Source: Amborella trichopoda
Taxonomy: Eukaryota > Streptophyta > Magnoliopsida > Amborellales > Amborellaceae
NCBI RefSeq assembly: GCF_000471905.2
Contig: NW_006499617.1
Location: 5,088,047-5,152,046, forward strand
DNA: 64,000 nt
Direction: 5' to 3'
The notes under the pieces: model-generated
What the model was told of the DNA's origin: nothing
The model's database searches: none
Seen by the model: only the letters and a program-made list of their open reading frames with translations
Made by a program: the position numbers and the translations under genes
In this document: positions 59,817-64,000 of the stretch, piece after piece
Layout of the letters: each line of letters opens with the position of its first letter
Numbering within the stretch: position 1 is the stretch's first letter

Positions 59817-61056
59817 TCATGGATTAATTTGGAAACGGCTCACCAGACTCATGATGAAGGACAAGTCAGGCCTTGTTCTCGTCATGGCATACATAAGGGA
59901 CCCAATTGCGCTTCTATATGACACTCTCTCCATAGCTCTTATATCCACGTCTTCAGTATGACACATCTTGTTAATAAGCTTTGTCTTTTTGTCAATTACG
60001 GTAGACACAGGCTTACACATACTCATATCAAACTTTTCCAGTATCCTCTTACAGTAGGTTGCCTGGGAAAGTTGGATAGTCTTTTTCTTCTTGTTTCTTA
60101 TTATCTTAGTGCCCAACACATATGAAGTTTTTTCAAGATCCTTCATATCGAAGTGTTGTGCGAGGAAATTTTTCGTCTCTACTACTAAGGCAATTGAGCT
60201 ACTAACAATTAACATATCGTCCATATATAACGACATAAAGACCACATCACTCTCACTAACTTTTTGATATATATAATTATCCTCATTATTTGTAGAGAAC
60301 CCTGCAAGAGCAAGGGTCTCTTGGAATTTTATGTACTACTGTCACGGTGCTTGTTTTAGGCCATCTTTATTAAGTTTCCACACTAGGTTCTCTTTCCCTT
60401 TCTTCTCAAATCCCTCAGGTTGGATCATGTAAATTTCTTTTTCTAAATCCCCATTTAGAAAGGTTGTTTTGACATCCATTTGATGAACCTCAAAGTCAAA
60501 ATGGGCAGATATAACTATAATGGATTCGGATGGATGGGAATTTGGCAACAGGGAAAAAAGTTTCCTCATAAACTATCCAGTTTCCTCATAAACTATCCCT
60601 TCTTTCTGGGTGAAACCCTTTGCAACCAACCTAGCCTTGTATTTTTCTATTTTCCCTTCAAAGTTCAATTTTTTCTTGAAAATCCACTTACAACCAATGG
60701 CCTTACACTTTTAAAGTAGAGGTACTAATTCCCATACATGGTTTTGTTTAATGGAAGCATACTCATCGTTCATGGCTTCTACCCATTATTCCCTTTCAGG
60801 ACAGGTCAAGGCTTCACCGTGAGTTTTAGGTTTAGAATATGGATCTTCTCAAACTTTATCAAAATGTTCACCAAGGTAGACAAATTATTCTAGGTGAGGT
60901 AGTCTACTGACTCGGTTACTTCGTCTTAATTTAGGTAAATGTTCACTTTCTTTATGGAGTTCAGGATCAGTTGGATTGGTTTAGAAGTTTCAGGTTCAGG
61001 GTCTCGAACTACATCATTGTTCTTGGACTCCTTATAAAAGTTGGCTTATTTTTTAC
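59817..61056 (-). pseudogene. Copia reverse transcriptase, broken
   Basis: The worn N-terminal part (about 61056-60570) shows WVEAMNDEYASIKQNHVWEL, IGCKWIFKKKLNFEGKIEKY and ARLVAKGFTQKEGIVYEE. The next segment, 60569-60342, has [20 protein letters not shown] and [17 protein letters not shown]. Catalytic MSLYMDDMLIVSSS is at about 60235-60195, then LGTKIIRNKKKKTIQLSQ and YRSAIGSLMYAMTRTRPDLS. A 21-bp tandem duplication (AGTTTCCTCATAAACTATCC twice, 60558-60599) and several stops break the frame. Confidence 0.85.
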
Positions 61057-62247
61057 TCACCTTGCTTCAAGGAACTCTTCCTCAAAGAAGTAAGCATCGC
61101 GGCTTTCAATAACCGCACATGTTTCAAGGTTGTAGAATTGATTCCCCTTACCATGCTTTAGGAAACCAATGAAAATGGTTTTGACAGTTTTGGGTTGCAA
61201 TTTGGTTCTATTTTGATGTGGGATAAGGACATGGGCTGAGCAACCCCAAACTCTCAGGTATTCAAGAGAGGGAGTACGACCTGTAAAAATTTCGTGAGGA
61301 GTAAGTGGGGCAGCTTTTGTGGGAGTCAGGTTAATGATGTAACATGCCGTTAATACGGCTTCTCCCCAAAACTCCAAGGATAGATTTGCATGCCCCATCA
61401 TACTCCTTACCATTTCCACTAAAGTCTTATTCCTTCTCTCAGCTACACCATTTTGTTCAAGAGTATAAGGCATGGTGTACTAATGGATGATCCCATTTTC
61501 AACGCACAATTCTTTGAAAAGGTCAGATGAATATTCTCCCCCTTTATCGATTCTAAGGATTTTAATTTTCAGGTTGGTTTGATTCTCTACCTATGCCTTA
61601 TATTCTTTAAATTTTTCTAGGGCTTCTGATTTTACATGAATAAGGTACACATGACCATATCGCGAGTGGTCATCTATAAAAGAGATAAAATATCTTTTTC
61701 CACTTTTGGTGGTTACATTCATAGGTCCACATATGTCACTATGAATGATTTCCAATACGCTAATAGCTCTTTTTGCCTTGGTGGTATTTTTTCTTACTAG
61801 TTTTCCTTGCACACAAGAGTCGCACACTTTCGATAAATCTCCCTTATAATTTTGAAGAATCTCGTCCCTTTTTAATCTTTGCATTCGTTTGATATTAATG
61901 TGTCTTAACCTCATATGCCATAGGGTAGCATCTAATTCATTAGGGCACGAGACATAAGAAATATTCTCTTTTATTACAATAGTAAATAGCCCATCTACAA
62001 GTCGTCCAGTCATGATCACATCTTTCCCCTTTTTGACCACCACTTTCTCCCTAATGAAAGTGGTTATAAATCCATCCATAAACATCTTAAGGACTAAAAC
62101 CAAGCACTTCCTCATATCAAGAACATAAAGTGCTTGCTTTAAGATCAAGGTGGTCTCACTCTTTAGTTTCAGCTCAAAATCTCCAACTCCAAGAACATCA
62201 GTCTTCTGACTTCCTCCAATGTAAATATGTTGTTGTCCTGGCTTCAT
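61057..62247 (-). pseudogene. Copia integrase, broken
   Basis: Pre-integrase zinc segment LWHMRLRHINIKRMQRL with CDSCVQGKL (about 61905-61795). Core: HSDICGPMNVTTKSGKRYF (first Asp, ~61755), RIDKGGEYSSDLF (second Asp, ~61550) and NGVAERRNKTLVEMVRSMMG (Glu, ~61455). A stop lies near 61590 and another near 61480. The distal part continues through YLRVWGCSAHVLIP to FFEEEFLEAR at 61057. Confidence 0.9.
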
Positions 62248-62331
62248 GGGAGTAAAAGAATGGAAACCATCTTGGTGTTTGTGACATTGGCCGTAGCATC
62301 CGAGTTAAGACACTAAGAGGTTCCCTTGGAG
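62248..62331 (-). pseudogene. Remnant of the copia protease motif
   Basis: The place where a copia aspartic protease active site is expected reads NSDATANVTNT in one frame (about 62310-62280), with the catalytic Asp and the following Gly both replaced. The surrounding frames are broken. Confidence 0.5.
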
Positions 62332-63204
62332 TCAGTCAGCATAGACTCGAAAAAACACACATGTCAATTCCTTGTTGGCCCCTCCAGATTTGTTAAACCT
62401 ACAATTATTAGCTATGTGGCCCACCTTCCTGTAAATAAAGCAAGTTTGAGTCTCTCTCTTTGCTCCCTTATTTCCAAAATTTCTCCTTTTGAAATCTCTT
62501 TTCTTTTCAAAATTATTTCTTCCCTTTCCCTTCCTAAATTTAAAATAAAGTGGAGATTTTACCATATGCACGGCTTCCCTTGAAGTTGTTGTCAGTAGTT
62601 GCCTTGAATTTTTCTTCTCCTCGTCTGCTTTGATTGTGGTGATGAGGTCCTCTAATTTTGCTGCTTTCCTTCCGGCTAAGATGGAAGATATGAAGGTCTC
62701 CCATGAATTAAGAAGTGAATTCATAAGATGAATCACTTGCATAGGTGCATTAGGTTTCATGCCTGTGTCTTCTCGCTCTTTAACTAGCTCACGAAACACA
62801 TGCACATGATCTGCAAACTTGGTACGTTCTGCCATCTTTAATTCATTATACCTTCTCATAGCTATGATTTGCTTCATAAGAGAGGGTTCAGTATACTCTC
62901 TCTCAAGTTTATCAAAAATCTCACTTGCAGCATAGATTAACTCATACACAGAAGCATAAGAGTCGGTCACGACAAACAAAAGAATGTGTTTGCATCTCAG
63001 ATTCCTCCTCTTCCAATTGGCATACTTATCTTTGATTTCTTGAGATGAGTCGTCAGTTGAATGACGAAGTCAGTCCTCAAAGAGTACCTCATGCAAGTTT
63101 TCCTCATAAAACACAAATTTTATTTTTCTTTTTCATGAAGCAAAGTTGGTCCCATCAAATTTTTCAGCTTTCAAAATCTCTGAGATGAAAGTACTAGCCG
63201 CCAT
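62332..63204 (-). pseudogene. Copia gag, broken
   Basis: Start at 63204 (MAASTFISEILKAEKFDGTN), stop a few codons later at about 63137, another near 63071, then open from 62979: LIYAASEIFDKLEREYTEP, MQVIHLMNSLLNSWETFIS and KLEDLITTIKADEEKKNSRQ. A basic region KGRNNFEKKRDFKRRNFG precedes a zinc knuckle CFIYRKVGHIANNC in which the second Cys is Tyr. Typical of the copia group. Confidence 0.85.
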
Positions 63205-63259
63205 ACCTTTCTATTCTCAAGCAAAGAAAAATATGAAAAGACTCAATCAAGTAAAACTA

Positions 63260-63271
63260 GCTCTGCTATCG
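63260..63271 (-). promoter_or_regulatory. Possible primer binding site of the copia element
   Basis: Minus strand CGATAGCAGAGC, similar to the plant initiator-Met tRNA complement TGGTATCAGAGC (9 of 12). It sits between gag and the 5' LTR. Confidence 0.45.
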
Positions 63272-63272
63272 A

Positions 63273-64000
63273 TGAAAGAAAGACTTATGTGATATTTTAC
63301 CAAAGAATACTATTTTTTTATTTTTTTTATTTTTTAATGATAATAATTACCCCTTTTTATTTTGGCAAAAAGATCACTTACAGATAGTCTTATCAATAAA
63401 TATTCCAAAATAAAACAGCACAATAATAAAATAAAACTCTACCACTTGATGCTATTTATTCAACCTAATACTATGCTTGAGAATATAAAAATAAAAGAAA
63501 GCAAGTAAGTAAAAGAGAAGACGCCGAGATTACCTCAACCGGGCTTATTAAACCCCACATCGAGTCACCACATCTAATGATGTGGGATCAACGGTCTAGC
63601 TTCAATCTCAAACCGGAAAAGCGAATTTCGGCCAAACTAAGTAACCACCCTTAAATCTCTACAAAACCCTCTAACCTCAAAATTAACTAAAGCTTTAACC
63701 TTGATTTCCCAAACCCTTAGTATCTTTAGGTTAAGAGAGAGAGAGTAGTAGATTTAGGGTTGGGGCGTGCCCCCTATGAAACTTTTAGAGAGAGAAAGTT
63801 AGAGAGAGAAAATCTGAGAGGAGAGAGAGGGGCGTGGCCCCTAAGGAGGAGAAAGAGAGAGTTTATGGGAGAGAGAGAGGTGTGTAGAGGTGGGGGAGAG
63901 CACCCCTATTTATAGTGAAATTTAAGTCTAGAGTTTCTTTAGGGTTTCTCATAGTTTGCATATTTCTTGCAATTGAATATGGACCGTTGATCAAGGTGAC
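63273..64000 (-). repeat. 5' LTR of the copia element, partial
   Basis: Homologous to 57346-57990 from 63410 on (CAACCGGGCTTATTA, CCACCCTTAAATYTCTACAA, GGGCGTGCCCC). TATA-like TATAAATAGGGGTGC on the minus strand at about 63900-63916. The window ends inside the LTR. The AT-rich 63273-63405 is the LTR end next to the primer site and has no match in the 3' LTR. Confidence 0.75.

Larger units (their letters stand above)
57340..64000 (-). mobile_element. Ty1/copia retrotransposon, minus strand, 5' LTR runs off the window
   Basis: The 3' LTR is at about 57340-59210 and the 5' LTR begins at about 63273 and continues past 64000; the two match over 57346-57990 and 63410-64000. Coding order on the minus strand: gag, protease, integrase, reverse transcriptase, RNase H, the copia order. 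A primer-binding-like GATAGCAGAGC lies at 63260-63271 (minus), resembling the initiator Met tRNA site in 9 of 12 bases. Many stops and frame breaks make it inactive. Confidence 0.9.

Overview
This window is plant nuclear DNA, from a seed plant that looks more like a broad-leaved species than a grass. The evidence is its AT-rich intergenic sequence, tau-class glutathione S-transferase (GST) genes with the usual single intron, fragments of plant NRT3/NAR2 and alcohol dehydrogenase genes, and plant-type Ty3 (Tat-like), Ty1/copia, Mutator-like (MULE), hAT-like and fold-back elements. The species cannot be named from the sequence. I see no bacterial-style operon, no rRNA or tRNA gene and no CRISPR array. 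Three N-runs (2151-2428, 24239-24673, 37459-37478) are assembly gaps.

Layout. 1-2150: AT-rich DNA with two fold-back MITEs. 2429-27470: a Mutator-like element (MULE1) with very long inverted arms. Its left arm is split by a decayed 15.4-kb Tat-like Ty3 retrotransposon (4419-19790) and by a 1.7-kb solo LTR with a perfect 5-bp target duplication (20179-21866). Its core carries fragments of an LRR protein gene and an alcohol dehydrogenase gene. 27586-37030: a second element of the same family (MULE2) with about 0.96-kb terminal inverted repeats, a broken FAR1/MULE-type transposase on the minus strand, and on the plus strand a captured NRT3/NAR2 exon fused in frame to part of another gene. 37640-38085: another fold-back MITE. 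38085-44866: a third MULE (MULE3) with a broken transposase; its right inverted repeat is split by a 1.8-kb hAT-like element with an 8-bp target duplication.

44867-57170 is the least repeat-dominated part. It holds a tail-to-tail pair of tau GST genes, both disrupted as assembled: a plus-strand copy at 47046-48907 with two frameshifts and a minus-strand copy at 51730-52951 with two stops and one frameshift. A third copy of the GST upstream region (56650-57165) has no gene after it. Several small MITEs and tandem repeats lie among these. 57340-64000 is a minus-strand Ty1/copia element with a truncated 3' LTR and a 5' LTR that runs off the window.

How the parts relate. Almost every protein-coding stretch belongs to transposons or to host genes damaged by duplication or capture. 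The most interesting point is that two MULEs of one family carry unrelated host-gene fragments at the same place, just upstream of a shared internal block. One of these captures is a chimeric open reading frame. No complete intact host gene can be claimed in the window.
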